Assembly (NCBI RefSeq): GCF_025822245.1
Contig: NZ_JACKTL010000005.1
Span: forward strand, 1 to 64,000
Origin: Mycolicibacterium hodleri
GTDB lineage: Bacteria > Actinomycetota > Actinomycetes > Mycobacteriales > Mycobacteriaceae
Length of the DNA stretch: 64,000 nucleotides
Direction of reading: 5' to 3'
The translations under genes were made by a program, and so were the position numbers. A model generated the notes under the pieces. The model had not been told where the DNA came from, ran no database searches, and worked only from the letters and a program-made list of their open reading frames with translations. Shown here piece after piece: positions 46,570-55,967 of the stretch. Each line of letters opens with the position of its first letter. Within the stretch, counting starts at the first letter, position 1.

Positions 46570-48014
46570 CCGAGCCGACGGCCGAGCCGACGCCCGAACC
46601 CACGCCCGACGAGATTGCCGCGCTGCTCCAGGTGGAGCACCTGCTCGACCAGCGCTGGCCCGAGACCAAGATCGAGCCCAGCACGACGCGGATCTCGGCG
46701 CTGATGGAGCTGCTGGGCTCGCCGCAGCGGGCCTATCCGACCATCCACGTCGCGGGCACCAACGGAAAGACCTCGGTCGCCAGGATCGTCGACTCGCTGC
46801 TGATTGCGCTGCATCGCAGGACCGGGCGCACCACCAGCCCGCACCTGCAGTCGGCCGTGGAGCGCATCTCCGTCGACGGCAAGCCGATCACCCCGGCCCT
46901 CTACGTGGACACCTACCGCGAACTGGAACCGTTCGTCGAGCTCGTCGACCAGCAGTCCGAGGCGGCCGGCGGACCTCGCATGAGCAAGTTCGAGGTCGTC
47001 ACGGCGATGGCGTTCGCGGCCTTCGCCGACGCGCCGGTCGACGTCGCCGTCATCGAGGTCGGCCTCGGCGGCCGCTGGGACGCCACCAACGTGGTCGACG
47101 CGCCGGTCGCCGTCATCACGCCCATCGGCCTGGACCACACCGACTACCTCGGGGACACGATCGCCGAAATCGCCGCCGAGAAGGCCGGCATCATCGTCAA
47201 GCGGTTGCCCGACCCCGTCGCCCCCGACGTCGACCTGAGCACCGTGGTGATCATCGGACAGCAGACCCCCGAGGCGATGGAAGTCATTCTCGCCGAAGCC
47301 GTTCGGGCCGACGCCGCGGTCGCGAGGGAAGGGTCGGAGTTCGCGGTGCTCCGCAGGCAAGTCGCCATCGGCGGGCAGTTGCTCGAACTCCAAGGCCTGG
47401 GCGGGGTGTACCCCGAGGTGTTCCTGCCGCTGCACGGCGAGCACCAGGCCCACAACGCCCTGCTGGCCCTGGCCGCCGTCGAGGCGTTCTTCGGAGCGGG
47501 CCCGGACCGTCAGCTCGACGTCGACGCCGTCCGGGAGGGCTTCGCCACCGCGTCCAGTCCCGGCCGGCTGGAGCGGATGCGCAGCGCACCAACGGTGTTC
47601 GTCGACGCGGCGCACAACCCGGCGGGTGCGGAAGCGCTCACCCGCGCGCTTGCCGACGAGTTCGAATTCCGCCACCTGGTCGGCATCGTCTCGGTGATGG
47701 GGGACAAGGACGTCGACGGGATCTTGGCTGCCCTCGAGCCGGCCTTCGACCAGATCGTGGTGACGCACAACGGATCTCCGCGGGCGCTCGACGTCGAGGG
47801 GCTCGCCATGCGCGCCGAGGAACACTTCGGCCCGGACCGCGTCATCACGGCGCAGACGTTGCCCGACGCCATCGAGACCGCGATCGCGCTGGCCGAGGAC
47901 GGCGGTGCCGATGACGCCTACCCCGACGGTTTCTCCGGCAGCGGCGTCGTCATCACCGGATCCGTCGTGACGGCCGGCGCCGCCCGCACCCTCTTCGGGC
48001 GGGATCCGTCGTGA
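46566..48014 (+). CDS. folC: Folylpolyglutamate synthase / dihydrofolate synthase
   Basis: A 482-residue Mur-ligase-like enzyme adding glutamate to folates. The ATP loop [14 protein letters not shown] and the folate/Mg motif [12 protein letters not shown] are present, followed by [16 protein letters not shown] and [15 protein letters not shown]. The N-terminal 20 residues are Pro/Glu/Thr-rich. GTG 46566 overlaps the valS stop, and its own stop overlaps the next start. Confidence 0.95.
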   Translation: MTEPTAEPTPEPTPDEIAALLQVEHLLDQRWPETKIEPSTTRISALMELLGSPQRAYPTIHVAGTNGKTSVARIVDSLLIALHRRTGRTTSPHLQSAVERISVDGKPITPALYVDTYRELEPFVELVDQQSEAAGGPRMSKFEVVTAMAFAAFADAPVDVAVIEVGLGGRWDATNVVDAPVAVITPIGLDHTDYLGDTIAEIAAEKAGIIVKRLPDPVAPDVDLSTVVIIGQQTPEAMEVILAEAVRADAAVAREGSEFAVLRRQVAIGGQLLELQGLGGVYPEVFLPLHGEHQAHNALLALAAVEAFFGAGPDRQLDVDAVREGFATASSPGRLERMRSAPTVFVDAAHNPAGAEALTRALADEFEFRHLVGIVSVMGDKDVDGILAALEPAFDQIVVTHNGSPRALDVEGLAMRAEEHFGPDRVITAQTLPDAIETAIALAEDGGADDAYPDGFSGSGVVITGSVVTAGAARTLFGRDPS

Positions 48015-48412
48015 GCGAATCAGTCGAGCGGCCCCCCGTCGGGCCCGACCCGTGGAAGAGCTTCCGCGGGGTGATGGCGGGCACGCTGATCCTTGAGGTC
48101 ATCGTCGTTCTCCTTGCGCTGCCGGTGGTTTCGTATTCCCACGGTGGGCTGACGTGGGTCAGCGGCGGCTTCATCCTCGGCGTCACCGGCATCCTGATCC
48201 TGCTGGCCGGCGTGCAGGGCAAGCCATGGGCGCTGAAGGCAAACCTCGCCGTGCAGGTGGTGCTGATCGCCGGCGTCGTCATCCACCCCGCCATCTGCTT
48301 CATCGGCGTGGTCTTCGCCGCAGTGTGGTTGCTGATCGCCTACCTGCGCGCCGAGGTCAAGCGGCGTCAGGACCGTGGCCTGCTGCCCGGTCAACAGCCC
48401 CCACCTACCTGA
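48011..48412 (+). CDS. DUF4233 family membrane protein (Rv2446c-like)
   Basis: A 133-residue protein with four hydrophobic segments (ILEVIVVLLALPVV, GFILGVTGILILLAGV, LAVQVVLIAGVVI, FIGVVFAAVWLLIAYL) and a basic, Pro-rich cytoplasmic tail. It always lies between folC and ndk in mycobacteria as far as I know. The function is unknown. GTG 48011 overlaps the folC stop. Confidence 0.9.
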   Translation: MSESVERPPVGPDPWKSFRGVMAGTLILEVIVVLLALPVVSYSHGGLTWVSGGFILGVTGILILLAGVQGKPWALKANLAVQVVLIAGVVIHPAICFIGVVFAAVWLLIAYLRAEVKRRQDRGLLPGQQPPPT

Positions 48413-48416
48413 CGGG

Positions 48417-48422
48417 TAGGCT
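48417..48422 (+). promoter_or_regulatory. -10 box of the ndk promoter
   Basis: TAGGCT lies 8 nt before the ndk GTG (48431), giving a transcript with no or very short leader. It begins in the gap right after the DUF4233 stop. Confidence 0.5.
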
Positions 48423-48430
48423 TCCTCGCC

Positions 48431-48841
48431 GTGACTGAGCGGACGCTGGTACTCGTTAAGCCCGACGGCGTGAAGCGCCTCCTGGTCGGGGAAATTCTCG
48501 GCCGAATCGAGCGCAAGGGCCTGACCATTGCGGCCCTGGAACTCAAGAACGTCAGCGAGGACCTGGCCCGGCAGCACTACGCCGAGCACGAGGGCAAGCC
48601 GTTCTTCCCGTCGCTGCTGGAATTCATCACCTCCGGGCCCGTCGTGGCCGTGATCGTCGAGGGCCCGCGGGCCATCGCCGCCTTCCGTCAGATTGCCGGC
48701 GGCACCGACCCCGTTGAGAAGGCCGCCCCCGGCACCATCCGCGGTGACCTGGCCTTGGTCACGCAGGACAACCTCGTCCACGGCTCCGATTCGCCGGACT
48801 CCGCGGCCCGCGAGATCGAGCTCTGGTTCCCCGGTCGTTAG
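48431..48841 (+). CDS. ndk: Nucleoside diphosphate kinase
   Basis: A 136-residue enzyme equilibrating nucleoside di- and triphosphates. The active-site His117 lies in NLVHGSDS; the ATP-site segments [13 protein letters not shown] and RGDLAL are intact. The length equals M. tuberculosis NdkA (Rv2445c). The start is GTG. Confidence 0.97.
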   Translation: MTERTLVLVKPDGVKRLLVGEILGRIERKGLTIAALELKNVSEDLARQHYAEHEGKPFFPSLLEFITSGPVVAVIVEGPRAIAAFRQIAGGTDPVEKAAPGTIRGDLALVTQDNLVHGSDSPDSAAREIELWFPGR

Positions 48842-49143
48842 CTGTCGACCGGGCTTGGAACGGCACCTCGTCGGAGTCGGCGCCGCGATGTGGGATACTG
48901 GCCGAGGGTGACCTGCTTCATAACGGAGCAGGAAACCCGGATGAAGATTGGACGAGCGCGACCACCTGGGACGTGTTCCGAGTGCGGCGCGAAGTCCAGC
49001 CATCATTCAGCCAGGCACTGAGGGTTCTCACGAACTGCTCGGAGCGAGACCATGACAAGCCCGGGAAGAGTTCCACGGGTCCATAGCGGAAGCCCTCGCG
49101 TGGCCGCGTCAGCACGACGCGCCCGGGGGCTTGAGGAGAGTAC
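48842..49143 (+). promoter_or_regulatory. Long 5' leader and promoter of rne
   Basis: There are 302 bp without a gene before the rne start. GATACT (48894-48899) is a good -10 candidate, giving a leader of roughly 240 nt. It contains a perfect CCTGCT/AGCAGG stem with a 9-nt loop (48912-48932) and other self-complementary stretches. An in-frame TGA at 49132 rules out extension of the rne protein into this region. RNase E genes often autoregulate through their leader, so a decay-control function is plausible. Confidence 0.6.
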
Positions 49144-51849
49144 GTGGCTGACCGTGATTTTGCCGCCCCATTCGAGCTACCCGGAGAGACTCAGCGAGAC
49201 GAGGAAGCGCCAGCACAGCTGAGCCTCGATCCCGCCGACGTCTTCGTCGAGCCGGTTGCCCCGCGTACCGCGCCATCGGCGCAGGCCCTCGAGGTCGAGC
49301 CCGAGCCGCCGCCCGTGCCGGAGCCCCTGCCCCCGAACACCGCGCCTGCGGCGTACATGCCGCTGTTCGTCGCGCCCCAGCCCATCGCCTTCGTGCCACC
49401 CCGCGCCGTGGTGGTGCCCGACGACGACCTGGACGAGGACGACGAGGACGAGGACGACGCGTCGGACGACTCCGACGACGAGCAGGACGACCGCCCCGCC
49501 AACAAGCGCCGCCGCCGTGGCCGTCGTGGTCGCGGTCGCGGGCGTGGCGAACAGAGCGACGACGCCGACGGCCCCGGTGACGGAGACGGCCGGGACGGCG
49601 CCGACGACCAGAGCGACTCCGACGACGGTTCCGACGACGACGGCTCGGACGACGAAGGAGCCGACGACGAGGGTGGCGACGACGACAGCACCGGCGCCGA
49701 CGGAGCCAACCGTCGCCGCAGGCGCCGCCGCCGCCGCAAGACCGGTGGTGGGGCCGGAGATTCCGACGGCGACGACGCCACGTCGGCCGACGACCCGCCC
49801 AACACCGTCGTCCACGAACGTCAACCGCGCGCCGCGAAGGCCTCCACCAAGTCCTCCGGAGACGGCGAGATCCAGGGCATCGCGGGTTCGACGCGCCTGG
49901 AGGCCAAGCGTCAGCGCCGCCGCGACGGCCGCGACGCCGGCCGTCGCCGCCCCCCGATCCTGAGCGAGGCCGAGTTCCTGGCCCGTCGCGAGGCCGTCGA
50001 GCGGGTCATGGTCGTGCGCGACAAGGTGCGCAGCGAACCGCCGCACGAAGGGGCCCGCTACACCCAGATCGCGGTCATGGAGGACGGCGTCGTCGTCGAG
50101 CACTTCGTGACCTCGGCCGCGCAGGTGTCCCTGGTCGGCAACATCTACCTCGGCATCGTCCAGAACGTGCTGCCGTCGATGGAGGCGGCCTTCGTCGACA
50201 TCGGCCGCGGCCGCAACGGCGTCCTCTACGCCGGCGAGGTCAACTGGGAGGCAGCCGGCCTCGGCGGCGCCCAACGCAAGATCGAGCAGGCCCTCAAGCC
50301 GGGCGACTACGTCGTCGTGCAGGTCAGCAAGGATCCGGTCGGGCACAAGGGCGCCCGGCTGACCACGCAGATCTCCCTCGCCGGCCGCTACCTGGTGTAC
50401 GTGCCAGGCGCCTCGTCCACCGGCATCAGCCGCAAGCTGCCCGACACCGAACGTCAGCGGTTGAAGGAGATCCTTCGCGAGGTCGTCCCGTCCGACGCGG
50501 GCGTGATCATCCGCACCGCCTCGGAGGGCGTCAAGGAAGAGGACATCCGCACCGACGTCAACCGCCTGCAGGAGCGGTGGGCCCAGGTCGAGGCCAAGGC
50601 CACGGAGGTCACCGGCAAGGCGGCCGGCGCCGCGGTGGCGCTGTACGAAGAGCCCGACGTGCTGGTCAAGGTCATCCGCGACCTGTTCAACGAGGACTTC
50701 AGCGGACTCGTCGTCTCCGGTGACGACGCCTGGAACACCATCAGCGAGTACGTGACCTCGGTCGCACCCGAACTGCTCACCCGCATGACCAAGTACGAGC
50801 CGGCGGCCTCCGGCGGTCCCGACGTGTTCGCGGTGCACCGCATCGACGAGCAGCTGACCAAGGCGATGGACCGCAAGGTCTGGCTGCCGTCCGGCGGCAC
50901 GCTGGTCATCGACCGCACCGAGGCCATGACCGTGGTCGACGTCAACACCGGAAAGTTCACCGGCTCGGGCGGCAACCTCGAGCAGACCGTCACCCGCAAC
51001 AACCTCGAAGCCGCGGAGGAGACCGTCCGGCAGCTTCGGTTGCGCGACATCGGCGGCATCATCGTCATCGACTTCATCGACATGGTCCTGGAGTCCAACC
51101 GCGACTTGGTGCTCCGCCGGCTGACCGAGGCGCTGGCGCGCGATCGCACCCGCCACCAGGTGTCCGAGGTGACGTCGCTGGGGTTGGTGCAGCTGACCCG
51201 AAAGAAGTTGGGCACCGGGCTCATCGAGGCGTTCTCGACGACCTGTTCACACTGCGCCGGGCGCGGCATCATGCTGCACGGCGATCCCGTCGACTCCGGA
51301 TCGGCCGCCGGCCGCAAGAGCGAGCCGGGGACCGGGCGGCGCAGCAAGCGCGGCAAGAAGGGTGGCCGGACCGAAGAAGAGGTTCAGGTCGCCAAGGTTC
51401 CCGTGCACGCCGCGGGTGAGCATCCGATGTTCCGCGCCATGGCCGCGGCCACCGGCCGCGAGGACGGCGACGACGAGGACGGCGACGGTGTTCCCGACGA
51501 CGCCGAGGACACCGTGGTCGAGGGATCCGAGGACCTTGCCGCGACCGAGCCCGTCGAGGAGGTGTTGGCCGAGGATTCCGAGGACGACCTCGACGACGAG
51601 GACGACGACGAGGATGACGAGGACGACGACGACATCGAAGTCATCGACGACGACTTGGTCTCCGACGAGGACGACTCCGAGGACGACGAGGATGACGACG
51701 ACTCCGACGAGGATGACGACGACGATTCGGACGACGAGGATTCCGACGACGACTCCGACGAGGAGGACGACGAGCCCGTCGTCGCGGTGACCGGTCGGCC
51801 CCGGCGTCGGCGCGCGGCCGCCCGCCCTGCAGGTCCGCCGGTGTCATGA
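49144..51849 (+). CDS. rne: Ribonuclease E/G
   Basis: A 901-residue endoribonuclease central to mRNA decay and rRNA processing. Layout: acidic/basic disordered N-terminal region (1-280) with an Arg-rich patch and poly-Asp runs, S1 domain from about 300 (IAVMEDGVVVEHF), catalytic DNase I-like part with Asp599 in VVDVNTGKFTG, zinc-link Cys701/Cys704 (CSHC), and a strongly acidic C-terminal tail (Asp/Glu runs, about 775-880). GTG 49144 has GAGGAG upstream. As I recall, M. tuberculosis and M. smegmatis RNase E begin with an extra HTH-like segment (around SLARTLGTTSRRVLDAL) that is absent here. Confidence 0.95.
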   Translation: MADRDFAAPFELPGETQRDEEAPAQLSLDPADVFVEPVAPRTAPSAQALEVEPEPPPVPEPLPPNTAPAAYMPLFVAPQPIAFVPPRAVVVPDDDLDEDDEDEDDASDDSDDEQDDRPANKRRRRGRRGRGRGRGEQSDDADGPGDGDGRDGADDQSDSDDGSDDDGSDDEGADDEGGDDDSTGADGANRRRRRRRRRKTGGGAGDSDGDDATSADDPPNTVVHERQPRAAKASTKSSGDGEIQGIAGSTRLEAKRQRRRDGRDAGRRRPPILSEAEFLARREAVERVMVVRDKVRSEPPHEGARYTQIAVMEDGVVVEHFVTSAAQVSLVGNIYLGIVQNVLPSMEAAFVDIGRGRNGVLYAGEVNWEAAGLGGAQRKIEQALKPGDYVVVQVSKDPVGHKGARLTTQISLAGRYLVYVPGASSTGISRKLPDTERQRLKEILREVVPSDAGVIIRTASEGVKEEDIRTDVNRLQERWAQVEAKATEVTGKAAGAAVALYEEPDVLVKVIRDLFNEDFSGLVVSGDDAWNTISEYVTSVAPELLTRMTKYEPAASGGPDVFAVHRIDEQLTKAMDRKVWLPSGGTLVIDRTEAMTVVDVNTGKFTGSGGNLEQTVTRNNLEAAEETVRQLRLRDIGGIIVIDFIDMVLESNRDLVLRRLTEALARDRTRHQVSEVTSLGLVQLTRKKLGTGLIEAFSTTCSHCAGRGIMLHGDPVDSGSAAGRKSEPGTGRRSKRGKKGGRTEEEVQVAKVPVHAAGEHPMFRAMAAATGREDGDDEDGDGVPDDAEDTVVEGSEDLAATEPVEEVLAEDSEDDLDDEDDDEDDEDDDDIEVIDDDLVSDEDDSEDDEDDDDSDEDDDDDSDDEDSDDDSDEEDDEPVVAVTGRPRRRRAAARPAGPPVS

Positions 51850-51878
51850 CGTCGGAGGCGTCGCAGGCCGGGGCGCGG

Positions 51879-51909
51879 TTTGACCCTTTACCTGCTGGTC
51901 ACGTACCCT
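51879..51909 (+). promoter_or_regulatory. Promoter of the rplU-rpmA-obg operon
   Basis: TTGACC (51879-51884) and TACCCT (51904-51909) are separated by 19 nt. Transcription would begin near 51916, giving a leader of about 125 nt with a small perfect stem CCCGCG-ACA-CGCGGG (51944-51958) before rplU, a possible ribosomal-protein autoregulatory leader. Confidence 0.65.
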
Positions 51910-52042
51910 TGCACAGTTGTCTGCAGGCTCGGTAACGACTGAGCCCGCGACACGCGGGGCTTATGACCCCCGCACCCAAGACCCGCGCACGCAGCCCTCG
52001 GGTGGCGCGCGCCCGCAAGCGAAGATGAGGATGACGCAAACG

Positions 52043-52354
52043 ATGGCGACCTACGCAATCGTCAAGACCGGCGGCAAGCAGTACAAGGTCGCGGTCGGTG
52101 ACATAGTCAAGGTGGAGAAGCTGGAGCTCGAAGCCGGCGATTCCGTCTCGCTGCCGGTGGCGCTCGTCGTCGACGGTGCGAACGTCACCACCGCCGCGAA
52201 GGACCTGGAGAAGGTCGCCGTTACCGCAGAGGTGCTCGAGCACACCAAGGGTCCGAAGATCCGCATCCACAAGTTCAAGAACAAGACCGGTTACCACAAG
52301 CGCCAGGGCCACCGTCAGAAGCTGACGGTCGTCAAGGTCACGGGCATCAAGTAG
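52043..52354 (+). CDS. rplU: 50S ribosomal protein L21
   Basis: A 103-residue protein, same length and sequence pattern as mycobacterial L21: [19 protein letters not shown] at the start and [21 protein letters not shown] near the end. ATG 52043 is chosen by alignment; in-frame ATGs at 52025 and 52031 sit on a GAGG-like sequence and could add a few residues. Confidence 0.96.
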   Translation: MATYAIVKTGGKQYKVAVGDIVKVEKLELEAGDSVSLPVALVVDGANVTTAAKDLEKVAVTAEVLEHTKGPKIRIHKFKNKTGYHKRQGHRQKLTVVKVTGIK

Positions 52355-52370
52355 TAGGGGAGCGAACTAA

Positions 52371-52637
52371 ATGGCACACAAGAAGGGCGCTTCCAGCTCC
52401 CGCAACGGTCGCGACTCCAATTCACAGCGCCTCGGCGTCAAGCGTTTTGGTGGCCAGGTCGTCAAGGCGGGCGAGATCATCGTGCGTCAGCGCGGCACCC
52501 ACTTCCACCCCGGCGTCAACGTCGGCCGTGGCGGCGACGACACCCTGTTCGCCACCGCCCCCGGCGCCGTGGAGTTCGGTGAGAAGCGCGGCCGCAAGAC
52601 CGTGAACATCGTTCGCACCGTCCGCGCGGAGGTTTAA
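52371..52637 (+). CDS. rpmA: 50S ribosomal protein L27
   Basis: An 88-residue protein beginning [23 protein letters not shown], the highly conserved N-terminal arm reaching the peptidyl-transferase centre. There is no cleavable Firmicutes-type N-terminal extension. It lies 16 bp after rplU with a GGGGAG ribosome-binding site. Confidence 0.97.
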   Translation: MAHKKGASSSRNGRDSNSQRLGVKRFGGQVVKAGEIIVRQRGTHFHPGVNVGRGGDDTLFATAPGAVEFGEKRGRKTVNIVRTVRAEV

Positions 52638-52645
52638 CTCCGAGT

Positions 52646-52702
52646 CGAGATCGACGTTTTGCAGCTCGGCTCTCGCGCAAGGGAAGCAAAACGTAGATTT
52701 CG
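52646..52702. repeat. Long hairpin between rpmA and obg
   Basis: Two 17-nt arms (52646-52662 and 52686-52702) pair at 15 of 17 positions around a 23-nt loop; the centre of the arm is ACGTTTTGC/GCAAAACGT, unusually A/T-rich for this genome. It starts 8 bp after rpmA and ends before the obg ribosome-binding site GGAAAGGA, so it could attenuate or protect the mRNA, or be a dispersed palindromic element. Confidence 0.7.
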
Positions 52703-52720
52703 TCATGGAAAGGACCTCTC

Positions 52721-54175
52721 ATGCCCCGTTTCGTCGACCGCGTGGTCATTCACGCGCGAGCAGGCAACGGCGGTAGAGGCTGCGCCTCGGTACACCGCGA
52801 GAAGTTCAAGCCCCTCGGGGGTCCCGACGGCGGCAACGGCGGCAACGGTGGCAGCATCGTGTTCGTCGTCGACCCGCAGGTGCACACGCTGCTCGACTTC
52901 CACTTCCACCCGCACGTGGACGCCCCGTCCGGCAAGCAGGGCATGGGCAACAACCGCGATGGCGCGGCTGGCGAAGATCTAGAGCTCCGTGTCCCGGACG
53001 GCACCGTCGTCGTCGACGAGGACGGCCGGATGCTGGCCGACCTCACCGGTGAGGGCACCCGGTTCGAGGCTGCGGTCGGCGGCCGAGGCGGACTCGGAAA
53101 CGCGGCACTGTCGTCGAAGGCGCGCCGGGCACCCGGCTTCGCGCTACTGGGCGAGAAGGGTCAAGCCCGCGATCTCACCCTCGAACTGAAGACCGTGGCC
53201 GACGTCGGCCTGGTCGGCTTTCCGTCCGCGGGCAAGTCCTCGCTGGTGTCGGTCATCTCGGCGGCGAAGCCGAAGATCGCCGACTACCCGTTCACCACTC
53301 TGGTGCCCAACCTCGGCGTCGTGTCGGCGGGGGAGCACACATTCACCGTCGCCGACGTCCCCGGCCTGATCCCAGGCGCCTCCGACGGCCGCGGTCTCGG
53401 ACTGGACTTCCTGCGGCACATCGAACGCTGCGCGGTGCTCGTGCACGTCGTCGACTGCGCCACGATGGAACCCGGCCGCGATCCGGTCTCCGACATCGAC
53501 GCGCTCGAAGCCGAACTCACCGCATACACCCCGACGCTGCAGGGCGACTCCTCGCTGGGCGACCTCGCCGAGCGTCCCCGCGCGGTGGTGCTGAACAAGA
53601 TCGACGTGCCCGACGCCCGGGAACTGGCCGACTTCGTCCGCGAGGAGGTCGCCGCCAAGTACGGCTGGCCCGTCTTCGAGGTCTCCACCGTGACGCGAGA
53701 CGGCTTGCGGCCGTTGACCTTCGCCCTCTGGGAGATGGTGGCGTCGTATCGCGCGGCGCAGCCGGTGGTGGCGCCGCGGCGCCCCGTCATCCGGCCCATT
53801 CCGGTCAACGAGAGTGGCTTCACCGTCACCCCCGACGGCGAGGGCGGCTTCGTGGTGCGCGGCACGCGCCCCGAGCGGTGGATCGCCCAGACCGACTTCA
53901 CCAACGACGAGGCCGTCGGCTACCTGGGTGACCGACTGGCCCGCCTGGGCGTCGAGGACGAGTTGCTCAAGCAGGGCGCCACGTCGGGGTGCGCCGTCAC
54001 CATCGGCGACATGACCTTCGACTGGGAGCCGCAGACGCCTGCCGGCGTGGAGGTCACCATGTCGGGGCGTGGCACCGACCTCAGACTCGAACAGGACGAC
54101 CGGGTTCGCGCCGACGAGCGCAAGATCGCCCGCAAGCAGCGACGGGAAAGTCGCCAGTACGACGAGCAGTCGTGA
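52721..54175 (+). CDS. obg: GTPase Obg/CgtA
   Basis: A 484-residue GTPase for 50S ribosome maturation. The N-terminal Gly-rich Obg fold (1-158) has [18 protein letters not shown]. The G domain (about 160-340) has the P-loop [10 protein letters not shown], switch [20 protein letters not shown] and NKID. The C-terminal OCT domain runs about 360-435 and the tail is charged. ATG 52721 has GGAAAGGAC upstream. Its stop overlaps the proB GTG. Confidence 0.97.
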   Translation: MPRFVDRVVIHARAGNGGRGCASVHREKFKPLGGPDGGNGGNGGSIVFVVDPQVHTLLDFHFHPHVDAPSGKQGMGNNRDGAAGEDLELRVPDGTVVVDEDGRMLADLTGEGTRFEAAVGGRGGLGNAALSSKARRAPGFALLGEKGQARDLTLELKTVADVGLVGFPSAGKSSLVSVISAAKPKIADYPFTTLVPNLGVVSAGEHTFTVADVPGLIPGASDGRGLGLDFLRHIERCAVLVHVVDCATMEPGRDPVSDIDALEAELTAYTPTLQGDSSLGDLAERPRAVVLNKIDVPDARELADFVREEVAAKYGWPVFEVSTVTRDGLRPLTFALWEMVASYRAAQPVVAPRRPVIRPIPVNESGFTVTPDGEGGFVVRGTRPERWIAQTDFTNDEAVGYLGDRLARLGVEDELLKQGATSGCAVTIGDMTFDWEPQTPAGVEVTMSGRGTDLRLEQDDRVRADERKIARKQRRESRQYDEQS

Positions 54176-55275
54176 CCGGCGCGCACCGCGACGCCATCCG
54201 GACGGCCCGCAGCGTGGTCGTCAAGATCGGCACGACGGCGTTGACGACGCCGAAGGGCATGTTCGACGCGAGCCGGCTGGCGTCATTGGCCGACGCGATT
54301 CAAGCGCGGATGAAGGCCGGCTCCGACGTGGTGATCGTGTCGTCGGGCGCGATCGCGGCCGGTATCGAGCCGCTGGGGCTGTCGCGGCGCCCGACCGACC
54401 TCGCCACCAAGCAGGCCGCGGCGAGCGTCGGGCAGGTGGCCCTGGTCAACGCGTGGAGCGCCGCCTTCGGCCGCTACGACCGCACCGTGGGGCAGGTGCT
54501 GGTGAGCGCCCATGACATCGCGATGCGCGTGCAGCACACCAACGCTCAGCGCACCTTGGATCGGCTGCGCGCCTTGCACGCGGTGGCCATCGTCAACGAG
54601 AACGACACCGTCGCCACCAACGAGATCCGCTTCGGCGACAACGACCGGCTCTCCGCGCTGGTGGCCCATCTCGTCGGTGCCGACGCGCTGATCCTGCTGT
54701 CGGACATCGACGGCCTCTACGACTCGGACCCGCGAAAGGGCAACGCCCGCTTCATCTCCGAGGTGGCCGGGGCGGACGATCTCGACGGCGTCATCGCCGG
54801 CGGTGGAAGCAGTCTCGGCACCGGTGGCATGGCGTCCAAGCTGTCCTCGGCGCTGCTGGCGGCCGACGCGGGGGTGCCGGTGCTGTTGGCCGCGGCCGCC
54901 GATGCGGGTGCGGCACTGTCGGAGGCATCGGTGGGGACGGTCTTCGCGCCACGCCCCGAACGCATGTCGTCGCGCCGGTTCTGGGTGCGGTACGCCGCCG
55001 AGTCGACGGGCGCGCTGATGCTCGACGACGGCGCGGTGCGGGCCGTGGTCGAGCATCGGCGGTCGCTGCTGCCTGCGGGCATCACCGAGGTGTCGGGCCG
55101 TTTCCACGGGGGCGACGTGGTCGAGCTCCGCAGTCTCGACGGCACGGTGGTAGCACGCGGCGTCGTCGCCTACGACGCCGCGGAACTGAGCACCATGGTC
55201 GGCCGGTCGACGACGGACCTGCCCGCCGACATGCGCCGTCCCGCAGTGCACGCCGACGACCTGGTCGCGGTCTAG
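54172..55275 (+). CDS. proB: Glutamate 5-kinase
   Basis: A 367-residue enzyme for the first step of proline synthesis: amino-acid kinase domain ([48 protein letters not shown]) and a C-terminal PUA domain (about 280-360). GTG 54172 overlaps the obg stop as GTGA, coupling ribosome assembly and proline synthesis genes as in other mycobacteria. Its partner proA lies 6.5 kb downstream. Confidence 0.96.
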   Translation: MTGAHRDAIRTARSVVVKIGTTALTTPKGMFDASRLASLADAIQARMKAGSDVVIVSSGAIAAGIEPLGLSRRPTDLATKQAAASVGQVALVNAWSAAFGRYDRTVGQVLVSAHDIAMRVQHTNAQRTLDRLRALHAVAIVNENDTVATNEIRFGDNDRLSALVAHLVGADALILLSDIDGLYDSDPRKGNARFISEVAGADDLDGVIAGGGSSLGTGGMASKLSSALLAADAGVPVLLAAAADAGAALSEASVGTVFAPRPERMSSRRFWVRYAAESTGALMLDDGAVRAVVEHRRSLLPAGITEVSGRFHGGDVVELRSLDGTVVARGVVAYDAAELSTMVGRSTTDLPADMRRPAVHADDLVAV

Positions 55276-55901
55276 GGCGCCTCGAGATACAGTGCGCCCC
55301 AGATGATCTGGGTCAGGGTGGCGGCCAGCTCGCCGTCGCCGGACTCCGGGGCCCCTGGCAAGCTCTGCTGACAGGTGCGCTCGACCATCCAGGTCAGACC
55401 GGTGGCCGCCGTCTGCGCCGACAACTCCCGGCGAATGTAGCCGTCGTCCTGTCCCTCGGTGATGACGGTCGCCAGACGCGCGGCGATCGCGGCGAGGATC
55501 TCCCGGTACGTGGCGCCCACTGCGGCGTCGTACCCCGCCATCTCGTTGAGCGCCACCAACAACGGCTGATGGCGCCGGTAGGTGGCCACCAGGGCCGTCA
55601 TCGCGGCCAGCACGTCGGCGGGGTCGCGACGCCGCGACACGCTCCACCACCGCTCGGCGGCGGTGGCGAGGTCGTCGAACACCTGCCCCGCCAACCGGCG
55701 CAGCAGATGGCCCTTGTCCTCGAAGTAGATGTAGAAGCTGGCGCGTGAGATGCCGGCCTCGGTGGCCAATCGGTCGACGCTGAGCTCGGTGAAGCTGGCG
55801 CCGTCGGCCATCAGCCGTTCGGTGGCGTCGAGCAGCTTGCGCTCGATCTGCCCGCGCCGTTCCTGCCGGCCGGCCTGCGGCTTCCGGGTCACTGACGGCA
55901 T
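55272..55901 (-). CDS. TetR-family transcriptional regulator, probable regulator of the adjacent P450
   Basis: A 209-residue regulator with [30 protein letters not shown] (residues about 41-67) and a C-terminal TetR domain. ATG 55901 is 66 bp from the divergent P450 start, with a perfect CTAGACA/TGTCTAG palindrome between them. Its stop overlaps the convergent proB end by 4 bp. Confidence 0.92.
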   Translation of the reverse strand: MPSVTRKPQAGRQERRGQIERKLLDATERLMADGASFTELSVDRLATEAGISRASFYIYFEDKGHLLRRLAGQVFDDLATAAERWWSVSRRRDPADVLAAMTALVATYRRHQPLLVALNEMAGYDAAVGATYREILAAIAARLATVITEGQDDGYIRRELSAQTAATGLTWMVERTCQQSLPGAPESGDGELAATLTQIIWGALYLEAP

Positions 55902-55930
55902 GCAGGCAGCGTAGACCGCACGCGCACATC

Positions 55931-55960
55931 TTGACTAGACACACTGTCTAGACCTATCGT
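55931..55960 (+). promoter_or_regulatory. P450 promoter with embedded TetR operator
   Basis: A perfect inverted repeat CTAGACA-CAC-TGTCTAG (55935-55951) lies between the -35 TTGACT (55931-55936) and -10 TATCGT (55955-55960, 18-nt spacing). The -10 ends 7 nt before the P450 ATG, so the transcript is probably leaderless. Binding of the TetR protein here would block RNA polymerase. Confidence 0.8.
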
Positions 55961-55967
55961 CAGCGCC

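Noticed and set aside
49177..51156. 659-residue minus-strand open frame antisense to rne, and similar long antisense frames over valS, folC and proA
   Set aside because: They are mirror images of high-GC coding sequence, with Val/Gly/Asp/Arg-biased composition and no family features; the sense genes are certain.
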